From: Piscicola geometra | Lineage: Eukaryota > Annelida > Clitellata > Hirudinida > Piscicolidae | Assembly: GCA_943735955.1 (NCBI GenBank) | Contig: OX030956.1 | Span: forward strand, 8,147,105 to 8,211,104 | Direction: 5' to 3' | Length of the DNA: 64,000 bases | Part shown: positions 1-10,500 of the stretch, piece after piece | How the letters are laid out: the number at the start of each line of letters is the position of its first letter | Numbering within the stretch: the stretch's first letter is position 1 | The notes under the pieces: generated by a model | Told to the model about the DNA's origin: nothing | What the model saw: the letters and a program-made list of their open reading frames with translations, nothing else | Databases searched by the model: none | Made by a program: the position numbers and the translations under genes

Positions 1-1435
1 TTTAAATGAGTATTTTATAAAAAAATTATATATTATGTAAGCTTTCAAATAAAATGATTTTATTCAAAATATCCCTTGAATCTAGCGTAACAGTAAAAAG
101 CTATAATTTAGGGACTGCTAATTTTTATACGTACTTATTCATTTCTTAATGCGCTAACCAAAAAATTATGTATAATATTGAATTATACATAATTAGATTT
201 GTTTTTAAATAATCTATCAATATATTTTTCTTAAGTTGAATAAATATTAAGTGAGAAGCCAAAAAACTCGAGGCAAAGCTTTAAATTTAGTATTTCGGGA
301 ATCAAAAAAGATAGTTTTTACTTAAGAAAGTTATTGAAAAAGTATAAGTTATACTCAATAAAATTCTGTAAAAAAAGTTGTGAAAAAACATTTTTTAAAT
401 ATACGAAATAGATTTTAAAGTGTACATGCTTTCGACTTAACACAAAATTGTTAAGTTATTGAGTTAAAATAGTTATAACTTTTTTTTGAACAAACAAATT
501 AAAATTTGGTTAACGTATTTAAAATCAGTAAATCAAAATCTACAATTTGAGCGTTTCAATTTAAAAAAAGTATATAATAATTAATAAGAATAAACTACTG
601 TAAAGGTTGATTTCTTCCGTAAGTGAAGCTTTTAAAATGTAAATAACTGTCATTTTGAAAGATATTATTTTTTCAACTTTTAATTCTGATTCCCTGTATC
701 AAATTAAATAAAACTAGTGATTTTCAACAATATAAAAAGAAAAAAACAAAAGTCATGACAAAAAAACAATATTTCTGTTTTGTGAGGTGGCCGGGAATTG
801 CTTATAGATTATGAGGTAAAAACGGTACAAAAAATGTGTTTTTTTTTAAATTTTAAAATAGGTATAACTTTTTGTAAACAAAGAAATTAAAATTTGGTTA
901 ACGTATTTAAAATCAGTAAATCAAAATCTACAATTTGAGCGTTTCAATTTTAAAAAATGAACAAGTTTTAAAAATCGATTGGGGTTGCTAGTTAATTCAT
1001 GAAAAAATTCTTTCACAAAGTTTACCGATTCCCATTTGTTTTCACTGGCTTGTTTAAAAAATAAATATAAGGTTGAAATCAGTGATGTTTACCTGGGGGT
1101 TAAAAGGGGTTCCTGGAAATCCATTCAGATAAATGCTATTGATCGTGCATACCACCTGTTTGTAAGAAATAAATTACTTTCAATCAATCCTTCTGCAAAG
1201 CCACCTTGTTATGTATATTTTTTATTTTAATTAAAGGAAAAAAATATGATTAAAATAAAAAATATTTTTTTAAATCGAATTCAGTCTGTAATGTATTTCA
1301 TCAAAATTCAAACTGTCTTGTTGGAGTCAAATTTGTCTGCAGTGATGTAAATTTCAGATTCAAATATATAAATAAAGCTTAGCTGGCAATACAATTTTTT
1401 ATTATTATAATTAAAAATAAAGAAATATTTTTCAG
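1..1435. other. AT-rich intergenic DNA, no gene recognised
   Basis: Very AT-rich sequence with stop codons in all frames. The only structure seen is a direct repeat pair, listed separately. A short open stretch around 1036-1230 has no recognisable domain and was not called. Confidence 0.6.
467..957. repeat. Direct repeat pair of about 100 bp
   Basis: Copies at about 467-568 and 853-957 share the run 'aaatttggttaacgtattta' and continue almost identically through 'aatctacaatttgagcg'. They lie about 285 bp apart. The pair may be the ends or internal repeats of an unrecognised mobile element. Confidence 0.7.
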
Positions 1436-1529
1436 ACCAGTCCCAAAACATCTGACAATATGAGCTGGATCTTCCAGAATGATCTTTCAAAGATGGTTAC
1501 TTCCTATGGAACTCCTCGGAAAAATAAAG
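1436..1529 (+). CDS. Candidate upstream exon of the MGAT4-like gene
   Basis: A 94-base open segment sits between a good acceptor (TTTTTCAG) and a donor (AAG|GTCTTT). It enters in phase 0 and leaves in phase 1, which fits an exon starting at 1927 exactly. The encoded stretch contains TPRKNK just before the conserved YLTIGIPS block. The support is splice-phase logic only, and I see no strong homology in this piece. The signal anchor expected of a Golgi enzyme must lie further upstream. Confidence 0.4.
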
Positions 1530-1926
1530 GTCTTTCATTTGAAGAAACTTTTTATATCTAGTACTATTTACTTAATATAAATATTTAATTAAGGGAAAAA
1601 ATCTCAATAACATAAAGAGCTTTAAAATTTGAAAAATTAAATTTTTGATAGATTCAGTTGATTGATGCATCCTCTTAACTCTGACCTAAATCTGATTCTT
1701 ACCTTTCCTTAACCTTACCTTAACTCTTAGCCCTTAAATAAATGTTAGATTTTTCAAATGTGATTGATTTTTATTTCTATTTTGTGCTTATCCCAATAAG
1801 AGTACTCATTTATATCGTTTCATTTAAACTTTTATTTCATTTAAAATTTTCTTAACCACTTAATTAGTCTTCAAAATGATTTAGTGAACTGACAACAAAG
1901 ACACATTCCACCGAACAACCGCACAG

Positions 1927-3495
1927 TGTACCTAACGATTGGTATTCCTTCCATCCAACGTGTCGTCAAGTCAGTCTATCTGATGGAAACACTCCAGCAC
2001 CTTTCCAGCTCCATTCCACAAGAGCAGAAACAGAAAATCACTTGTGTGGTCTTTCTGTGTGACAGTGACGCCTCCTTCAACCAAATCACCAAGGACGAAA
2101 TCTTGAAGAACTTTAAGGAAGAAATGCAGTCAGGCTTCATACAAGTCATCACACTGGACAGTCTGTTCTACCCCCAACCCAGCTACATGAAGCAAACTTT
2201 CAATGATCCCTTTTACCGCATCAAATGGAGGACCAAACAGGTCCAATCATTCTTTTTCGTAAGAAAATTAAATGTTTTTTCAACAATTTTTCAATCAAAA
2301 ATGACCATCTGACAGGTGTTTGACTTCAACGTCCTCTTTCGTTACTGCTCCTCGCTGTCGCAGTACCACATCCAGATCGAAGATGACACCAGAGTGGCTG
2401 CTGATCTCCTGTCTCAGGTGAAGAGCTTCGTTTCTGCAGTCACTCTCAAGCTAGACATGCAAGCCTCCTCCTCTCTCCTCAACTCTCTCTCAAACTCCTC
2501 TGTAGACGTCATTTTGAACACTCTGCAATCTCGCTTCCATTCCAGCAAGAGATGGACCCTGCTTGAGTTTTCAAGGCTGGGCTTCATTGGAAAACTCTTT
2601 CGTTCGGAGAATCTCAACAACATGGCCATTTTTTACTCAATGTTTTATGACGAGCAACCCATCGACTGGCTAGTGAATTACTTCGTTTTGCTTTCCGGAC
2701 AGCACCAAACACACCAGCACATACCTTCACTCTTCCAACACTTCGGTCTTAAGTCATCCCTCATCTCCATCAAAGACAACGGTCTTCAAGACAAGTTCGT
2801 TTCTATTTCCTTATCTACAACATTTCATGTTAATAAAAATATATATATAAATTTGGTTGAGTCGCTTATACCTGATTTGTTATTTTTTATATAAATGAAT
2901 AAAGTATTTAATGAAATTCTGATTTTCAATGCTAAACAGGTTGTTTGACGCCAACTACAGTCCTATACTGGCGCCTCTGCACCTCCGAAACAGCCTGCCT
3001 GCTCTCGTTTTCTCGTCAGTGCCTTCTGCTACTGGCATCAACACCGCTTCCTTTCCCTCATTACTACCAGAGAAGACATCATCTGCAAACTTGGAACTCC
3101 TCAAATCTCGCAACCACTCATCCGCCCACAACTTCTACATCGCCAACCCTCACTTCCTCTTTGAAACACATCAACCGCAGACCTCAGACCGCATCGACTT
3201 GGTTTTCTTCACCGCCACCAACATCACCGCCATCACCATGGAAACAGGCATTAATGGAAAGGCCTGTCCCACTGGCCTGGTGCTCTCTGCAGGCAAAAGG
3301 GTGGAGAAGGTGATCGGTTCTGGTTCTGTGCATCTAGTGTGTCAGGACCTGCAGTTTCTCTGCAACGTCGACCGGTGCCTCACCAGCCTGAGTGTCTCTC
3401 TCAGTCAGGTCACTTGTTTGTCTGTCTCCGTGAACTCTCTCCAAAACTCCTCTTCACTCGTGTTCTTCAACTACATCCATGTATCTTCCACTTGA
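1927..3495 (+). CDS. MGAT4: MGAT4-like beta-1,4-N-acetylglucosaminyltransferase (3' exons)
   Basis: Exons 1927-2240, 2316-2794 and 2940-3495 join in frame with GT-AG junctions and end at TGA. The family (glycosyltransferase 54) adds a beta-1,4-GlcNAc branch to the core alpha-1,3-mannose of N-glycans in the Golgi. Recognised family blocks, in order: YLTIGIPSIQR, KWRTKQ, the acidic metal/nucleotide motif IEDD at the start of exon 2, LLEFSRLGFIGKLFRS, and PIDWLVNYF, followed by the SLFQHFG..SSL block. The last exon encodes the beta-rich C-terminal domain. An insertion of roughly 30 residues rich in Leu and Ser lies between the EDD region and the LEFS block. Together with the candidate exon upstream the visible part is about 480 residues, against about 535 in vertebrates, so only the short membrane anchor and stem are missing. 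It could be an MGAT4C/D-type divergent paralogue. Confidence 0.85.
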
Positions 3496-4164
3496 AACGA
3501 ATCAGCACCATCTCCATAAAGGGTGTTTAATGCCGCTGCTTCCACTATTTTGCCATGCCATATTGTTGCCTTTAAAAACTCATTCCAGAAGTTTTTCGAT
3601 ATTAAGCTGTAATTTGTTTGTGGGTTAGTATGGCTTACAAATTGATTGATTCATTGCGAAAATTGTATCGTGCATTGAATAAGTCGCAATAATCATGGTA
3701 CTTTTGCTAATCTACAGTTTTTTCTTCTAATTTCTAACTACTCGTACTTTAGAATTTAAAACATCATGTATATTATTTATAAGTTATACATTTTGTACAG
3801 GTTTCTCACGAGAGGTGCCTAGAATCCTTTCCGAGTGCACTTCTATGACCTTTGTGAATCTTTTGATTCTTTAATCATGTTTCCTTATCACACACACACG
3901 TATTTTATGTTAGGTAATTTACCGCTGGTATTCAATTTCTATCGATATGGATTTATTTTGTGAAGTCATTCCACACTGTGATTATTCGTTTGTTAAAGTA
4001 ATTCAGTGTAATGTAATTTCATTAACATCTCTCCCCGTAAACGATGAAACTTAATTTTTTTTAATTTGAGTGTTTTAATTGTTTTTCCATTTTTTTATAG
4101 TTTAAGCGACATTTTGTTTTGTTCTGTTCGGTCATTGGAGTAGTTGTTTATTGAACAGGTTATT
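3496..4164. other. 3' flank of the MGAT4-like gene
   Basis: AT-rich, no coding potential. Probably 3' UTR and spacer; no clear element seen. Confidence 0.5.
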
Positions 4165-5118
4165 TTTCTAGAGTGCTCTTCAAGGATTTCAATGAAATCA
4201 TGAGCATCTTGGCCACATACAGTGAAGAAGTATTAATCCTGGGAGATTTCAACCTCCACCTTGAAAGGCCAAGTGATAACGATACTCAGTCGTTTCAGAA
4301 TATTCTGAGCTCTCATGGTTTCCAGTCATCAGTCAATAAACCAACCCATAGACAAGAGGGTGGCTTGATGATGTTGCTTCGATAAATTTTCTTGAAGTTG
4401 ACTGCATTCAGGTAGGCTTCTCTGGCCACAAACTGTTGATATAGAAGGGTCAACTGGCCAAGCTTTCTTCTGTCTACAAAAAAGTTAAGTAAAGTTAAGT
4501 AAACGCTGGAAACTCTAGGATAGATAAGAGTTTGCTTTACAAATTAGACTGTCTCTCGATGAGTTGATTCCTTTTAAGACTGTTAGAGTGCACCAGAGGC
4601 CTGAGGACCCCTGGTTTGACCATGAGTGTCGCGCCTCTAAACGCCTTAAGAGAAATATTGATAAAAACTATTGTAAGTCAAAAAATAAGCACGCACGTAT
4701 TGCCTGGGTCAAGCAATTGAAAGTCTATAAGAGTCTGCAGACGTAAGCAAGAGCAGTTCTGGAACTTGAAGCTTTCTCAGTCCAAAGGGAAGTCAGCTGA
4801 TACTTGGAAACTTATTAATAGCATCGCGGGCAAAAGAAAGACGCCGTCAGTCTCAGGCACCAGTGCTGATAACTATCACGCACACTTAACAGAAAAAGTT
4901 GTGCTGGCGAGAAGGTCAATCAATGCACAAGATGATCATCCATTTTCACTTTGCGAGCATGGACTCAGTTTTAATCGGTTTTGAAACTCAATGAAACTTC
5001 GTCCTTAAGGTCTTTTTCTAACTCGAGTGTGCTGCCCAAACTCATGGAAAAGTTAATTCTCCACAGAGTGGTCACAAAGTTTCATCTCTTTCCCTCCTTG
5101 CAGTCAGCTTACCGTCAA
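4165..5118 (+). mobile_element. CR1/L2-like LINE fragment (endonuclease end, linker, start of RT)
   Basis: Broken reading frames carry the endonuclease motif LILGDFNLHL, a linker with PWFDHECRASKRLKR, the WKLINSIAGKRK block, and the start of the reverse transcriptase (LPKLMEKLILHRV..LFPSLQSAYR). Order and motifs match CR1/L2-type non-LTR retrotransposons. Several stops and frame changes show that it is dead. The RT block breaks off after SAYR and resumes near 5814, so a repeat block has been inserted in between. Confidence 0.75.
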
Positions 5119-5385
5119 TCAATCAATCAAAACTATTTCTACAGCATAATCTTCACCACATCATCTTTATAACCACAAAACATAATCATAATTTTTCTTA
5201 ATCTTATTGCCACTGGTGTTGTGACTGCAACAGGAGGTGAAGGAGAAGTCCTTGCCAACACTGAAACTGTTGTTGTTATGAAAGGTTTTCTCTTTTTTGG
5301 TTCCCTGCGGCCATCTTGGTTTGCTGCGGCCATTCCTTGACAGACTCAAAATAAAAAACATTTACACAAAAAACATTCTAATTAA
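5119..5385. repeat. Interspersed repeat starting with (TCAA)n
   Basis: Starts with three TCAA units and continues with sequence very similar to about 40395-40530 (shared 'ccacaaaacataatcat' and 'gagaagtccttgccaac'). With the adjoining MITE it fills the gap in the LINE. The four bases GTCA occur at both outer junctions (about 5115-5118 and 5810-5813), possibly a short target duplication. Confidence 0.55.
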
Positions 5386-5736
5386 CAAGGGCGGTAATAG
5401 GCTGCAAATCTTGGAAGGGTCCTACCCAGCATGGACAATCCAAGGGGGGTCCTGAGGTCCGGGTCCTTTCTCCCCTCACTTAAAAAAATGGTTTAAATTC
5501 TGTTTTGATATGAATATTTGAGTAAGCAAAAAATAGTTTTGTTTTAGACAGCTATCACTAAAACTATACTTACTCACAATTTATTACTATGTAAACATTC
5601 TGTTTTACACCATGGTTGACAATTATGCGTGTATCAAAACAAGAGTTTTAAAATGATTTTATTGGAAAAAGTGGGGAAGGTGGTACACATTAAGGCGGAC
5701 CCCAGGACCCCCCCCCCCCAGGATCCCCGCCCATAA
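5386..5736. mobile_element. Short non-autonomous hAT (family A), 351 bp
   Basis: Bounded by a perfect 8-bp duplication CTAATTAA (5378-5385 and 5737-5744). The left end CAAGGGCGGTAAT and the complemented right end ATGGGCGGGGATCC are related to the terminal repeats of the larger family A copies at 20860-23762 and 38723-40879. The interior has the family's GGGGTCCTGAGGTCC-type G/C-run boxes near both ends and no coding capacity. Confidence 0.75.
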
Positions 5737-5813
5737 CTAATTAATAATATTTAGATTTAAGATTTTAACATTTTAAAATGCTATGCCAAAAACCGTTCAT
5801 TCTAAAAATGTAT

Positions 5814-5985
5814 TGTCATCATTCAACAGAAACTGCTATAACCTAGGTCTTTTCAGACATCCTTAGAGCAGCAGATGACGGTAAGCTTACATTGTTAGTT
5901 TTGCCTGATCTATCGGCAGCTTTTGATCTGGTAGATCACGCAACACTGCTCCTAAGACTGCACATCTCCTATGGCCCATAATAAT
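5814..5985 (+). mobile_element. Continuation of the CR1/L2-like LINE: RT core fragment
   Basis: Resumes the reverse transcriptase after the repeat block with HHSTETAIT, one in-frame stop, then DILRAADDG, LPDLSAAFDLVDH (RT motif A, with the catalytic aspartate) and LLLRLHISYG. It is the direct continuation of the fragment ending at 5118, in the order expected for CR1/L2 elements. Confidence 0.75.
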
Positions 5986-5987
5986 TG

Positions 5988-6060
5988 TCGTTTTTGTATA
6001 GCGCCCGGGCACGCAACTGAAGCGCTCTCATTACGTGGTAAATCAATAAAGAAATAAAAA
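5988..6060 (-). mobile_element. 3' tail fragment of SINE family A
   Basis: Contains 'tatagcgcccgggcacgcaa', the complement of the 3' part of the SINE at 25905-26100 (GTGCCCGGGCGCTATA). The tRNA-like head is absent, so this is a truncated copy. Confidence 0.6.
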
Positions 6061-6430
6061 TAATTGTAATAGTAATGTCATAAAAAGGAAAGCAAAGAGT
6101 ATCATGGGGTAATTCTTATGAGTGATAAGGTAAGTTAAAATAATGAGTTGTCAGTCTTTGAAAGTCGAAAATATGTTGATGTTGCGAAGTGCAGGTGGAA
6201 TATGAACTATATTAGTAAATTTGTATTTTAAATAAAATTTAAACTACATTTTTGAATTTCATAAAGTTTTATGGAAAAAAATTTTGGTCAAAAGTAACTC
6301 TTTTTTTTACAAAACAGTAATAGAATGTAAATTAACTTTTACACTGTTGTTAAGCAAGCCTTTTGTCAAGCTACTTAGTTATAGGAATTAAAGAATGCAG
6401 GTAAGTTGAAGAAGGGCATATTTGGCAAAT
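6061..6430. other. AT-rich spacer upstream of the 12-exon gene
   Basis: No coding signal. It should hold the promoter and 5' UTR of the gene that starts at 6431, but no specific motif is convincing. Confidence 0.4.
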
Positions 6431-7484
6431 ATGTCTACCGTTCTAAAACGCAAAACACTGGTTTTGAATGGAGCGACATCTGCCGACGAAGCAGCTCTTT
6501 TGCTGAACCTTCCTTCTTACCTGCTAGGCCTGCTTGACAAGGACCTACGGACGCGCATTTCTAATGTACGCGTCAGTTTGCGTATTTCATTATATAATAG
6601 TATACTACCGATTAAATATTTAAACAAGAATTCAATAATTTAAACTTAAAATCCATAAAACTATCATTTTGCAGGCAGTTTCAGATAATGAATATGGACA
6701 TTCTAATTTCAATTTTTCTATAAAAAAACTAAAAGAAGAAATGAGTAATTTTTTTTATAACTTTCAAATATTATGAATAATATAAATTATTTAAAAAAAT
6801 TAAAAAAGCATTCAAATGTATGATTTTCACTCAATAATTAAGGAATAAACTATTGATAACACAGTAGTGGTACCAGATGACAGTATTACGCGGTTAGAAG
6901 CTGATGTAGAAAGTCCACAAGAAGTGTTTGAAGAATCAGAACTTCCTTTGAAGTCATCACTGTCCACCTATGCTTCAGAAGTCACAGCCGTTCAAAACAA
7001 CGTTCACGATACTCTCAAGTATAACAAAGAAATTCAAAAACATCTTTCAAGTCAACAAAAGCAGCCACAGAATGCCGAGAAGTTTCTTCAACAAGAAAAT
7101 GCTGTCGAACAACAACAACAACAACAACATCAACAACACGCCTCCCACAACAACACTTCTGATACATTTATAAAAAGACAACAAACTAAAAGTATCGCCT
7201 CCAATCTTGCAATTCATAAAAATGATGATGCAAAGCACCATGATAGGAACGATAAAAATGATAGAGACAATGGCGATGTCACGGGTGAAGTTGAGAATAA
7301 GAGCGCAAACGGTCAGAATGCTGTGCAAACTGCATTGGAAGCGGTTTGTCCATCCAGCACTGCAGTAAACCCACACCAAGGAGGTGAAGCCGTTCAAGAT
7401 ATATCTTCAAAAAGAATTAAGTCTAAAAAAACCTCTAGGAAATTACCAACATCATCATCGTCGTCGTCATCATCTTCATCATCG

Positions 7485-7519
<35 letters not shown>

Positions 7520-10500
7520 TTCGTCCACTAAATCGCTTTCGTCAAAAAAGTTTTCATCTCTAACTACAAAATCTTTAATTTCAAAAAGTCCATCATCATC
7601 GCCAAGAAATTTGCCATCATCATCATCATCGCCAAAAAAACTACCACTATCATCATCATCATCACCAAAAAAACTACCACTATCATCATCATCATCACCA
7701 AAAAAACTACCACTATCATCATCATCATCGCCAAAAAAGCTACCACTATCTTCATCATCAGCATCATCATTATCAACACCGCCAAAATCTCTATCACCAA
7801 AAAAAGTAACTTCACCACCCCACCTTCACAAAGCCAACACCACCCAAGCACAGCATCCCGCCACCAGCAACAGCGTTCAACCATCTTTCCCCGCTGGTAG
7901 GTCGCTGGAAGCACCAGGACAGGTGGCTGTGGTGCTAGTTGAGGGAAGGGCTGGTTGTGTAGTGAGTGAAGAAGAAGTGAAGAGAAGGAAGATGTTAGTG
8001 CAAGAACAAAAGAAAAAACACAAGATTCTCTTCCACCCTTCTCATCCGCCTCGTCAACAACAACAACCACAACAACAACAACAACAATCACAACAACTAC
8101 ACAAGCCACAGTACCTACCGCAATACAGCAAGAGCGAATTGGCGTTGTATATGAGAGAGAGAAGGAGAAGGAGGGTGAGGGGAGAGCAAATGGAGGAGAT
8201 AGTGAAGGGTGGAGAGGTGATGAGGTGGGTGTTAGCAAATTGAATATTTGATATTTAAAATATTTGACTCATTCACGCGTCTAACTAAAAGCGTAATAGC
8301 GCGGTAAAGAATCAATTTATTGCTATAAAGTAATTGATTAATGCAAACGCCTTAAAACACCAAGTTAAGGCGCTCTTTTGTACCTCTTAACGGGGATGGC
8401 TTAGATGGTAGACGTCGGACTTGCAACTTAAAGGTTGCCTGTTCGAATCCTCGACGAGCAACCGTGAACTATCATATACATAGTGTATGTGATGCGGTGT
8501 TTGCGACGTATGCATTGAGAGATGTGTACGTCGTGTGAAGTGGCGTCTCTGGCGCATAAGAACCATGGTTCTCAGAACCTTTGTAACATGGCCTGCGTCT
8601 GTCAGGCTGCGAATAATACAGGCCATAAAAAAACTTGTGTACCTCTTAATTTAACTTTCAAGAGCTTTCTAATCACGCGATTTAAAAAGTTTTGTTATAG
8701 GAAATATTAGACATTTTTGATCTAGCGTTTGGTTACATGAAATTATCATCTTTTTTTTAAAGATCTTTTACATAGTGTTTGACAGTGTATATAATCGCAG
8801 ATGATTTTGCATTCATATCACCTCTTATAAATAGACATCATCATCATCACCCCTTGAAGAAGGATGGGTGAGTTGAGGAGGCTGCAGCAGGAGGTAGTTG
8901 AGAGGAACTTTGCAAGAAAATCTGTCAGTGGTGGTGGTGGTGGTGGTAGTGGTGGTGGTGGTGGTGGTGGTAGTGGTGGTGGTAGTGGTGGTGGTGGTAG
9001 TGGTGGTGGAAGTGGTGGTGGTGGTGGTGGTAGTGGTGCGGGTGGTAGTGGTGGGGGTGGTAGAGTTGGTATTGTCGTTAGAGGTGGTGGAGGTGGAAAT
9101 GATGCTGGTAGTAGATGGCTGGAAAGAAACTTCCATCACAAGGAACAGCTGCAGAACATCATTAACCAGGTATAAGAGGGTATTAAGGTTTTAATGTTGA
9201 GACTTTGGTTTTCTTGCTGTGCTTCTAATAGTTGCTTTCATAGTTTTTCTAAGCCACTGCAATTCTTGTAAAAGTATTATTTTCGAATGACTAAACGAGG
9301 CACAGCAAGAGCTTGTCACCACCTGCAGGTGCAAGGCAAGAGTCCGATGGGTGCAAAAGTAGCCGGTAAGAAAACCAAACCACAGAAAGGAACTATTGAT
9401 GAGGAAGAGGATGAAGATGGCGATGGCGATGGCGATCATGATAATGATGTTTTCACGTGGAGAGAGAAGAAAGTTCATTTCAGTGTACAAGCGAAAACTG
9501 CTTCAAGACCGGGTACTCAGGCGTCAGGACAGAGAGACTGCATAGTCGGCAGGGAGGGGAGTCCCTGGAGAGATCTGAGTGCGGAAGAGTTGCTGGAGAG
9601 GTTTGTGGAGGTGCATGCTTTGGAGAAGAGGCATGTGTTGGCCGCCCTGGAGCAGTACCAGCCGTTGCTGAGGCAGTTTGTGCAAGAAGCCAGTTTTGGA
9701 GGTTTCAGGAGGGAGAGGATGTAGTTTTGATCAGAATAAGTTATGTATCTTTGAGCAATATCAGCTTCAGAGAAAAAATGATACATAAAAATAAGAAGCT
9801 CATGTTTAAAACACGTTTTTAATTAAACAATCAACAGGAAGCCTGACTGCAACAAAAACACTCGCAACGCCGATGACTACAACAACTGCAACAACTGCAA
9901 CAACGACAAGTAGCAAGATGAATGCACCAGTGCAGGAGGATGGCATACAGAGACTTGCGAGGCTGTCTCAAGTACTCTGCAAGAAGTTCCAAGCCACCGA
10001 AGAGTGTCTTGTCAGTGGTACGTTGACGTGGTGATGGTGTGCTTGTTATGGTGAAGATGTGCATGTGATGATGCGACTGTCTTGGTGTGGTGATGATTAG
10101 CGAGTGGTTTTAATGGTGATGATGTGGTTGTTATAGACTATAACTCATAGTGTATTTGATGATTTTGTGTTGGTAGTGAAGTTGATAATGATGATAGAGA
10201 AGTTATTGCAGTGTTGAAAAATGAATTTGAATTAAAAGTAAATGTTCTTTTGCAGTGCTGCAAAGGGTAGAGAAAAGAACGAACCTCAAAAAGGGAAACA
10301 ACAGTCCATCACGTGTGTCCAAAGACTCAGAAAAACACAAAGCACCCGAGCAAGACGACAAGAGACCACAACAAGACAGATCTCAGCAAACAAACATCGC
10401 TCAAGACGATCGAAGCGTTCAAAAAACCTCAGGGCTGAGCAGAAGGAAGGAGGAGGGAGGAGGAGTGGAGAAGGGAGGAGGAGGAGTGGAGGAGGGAAAC

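Noticed and set aside
1672..1740. Telomere-like CCTTAACCTTACC stretch
   Set aside because: Irregular, short and internal; no true (TTAGGG)n or similar repeat.
8394..8465. Possible tRNA gene
   Set aside because: The A and B boxes are present but the same head occurs at four loci fused to a common body, so it is a SINE head; no convincing cloverleaf was drawn.
9287..9328. Upstream extension of exon 5 as a separate start
   Set aside because: A good acceptor at 9327-9328 joins in phase with exon 4, so the upstream part is intron.
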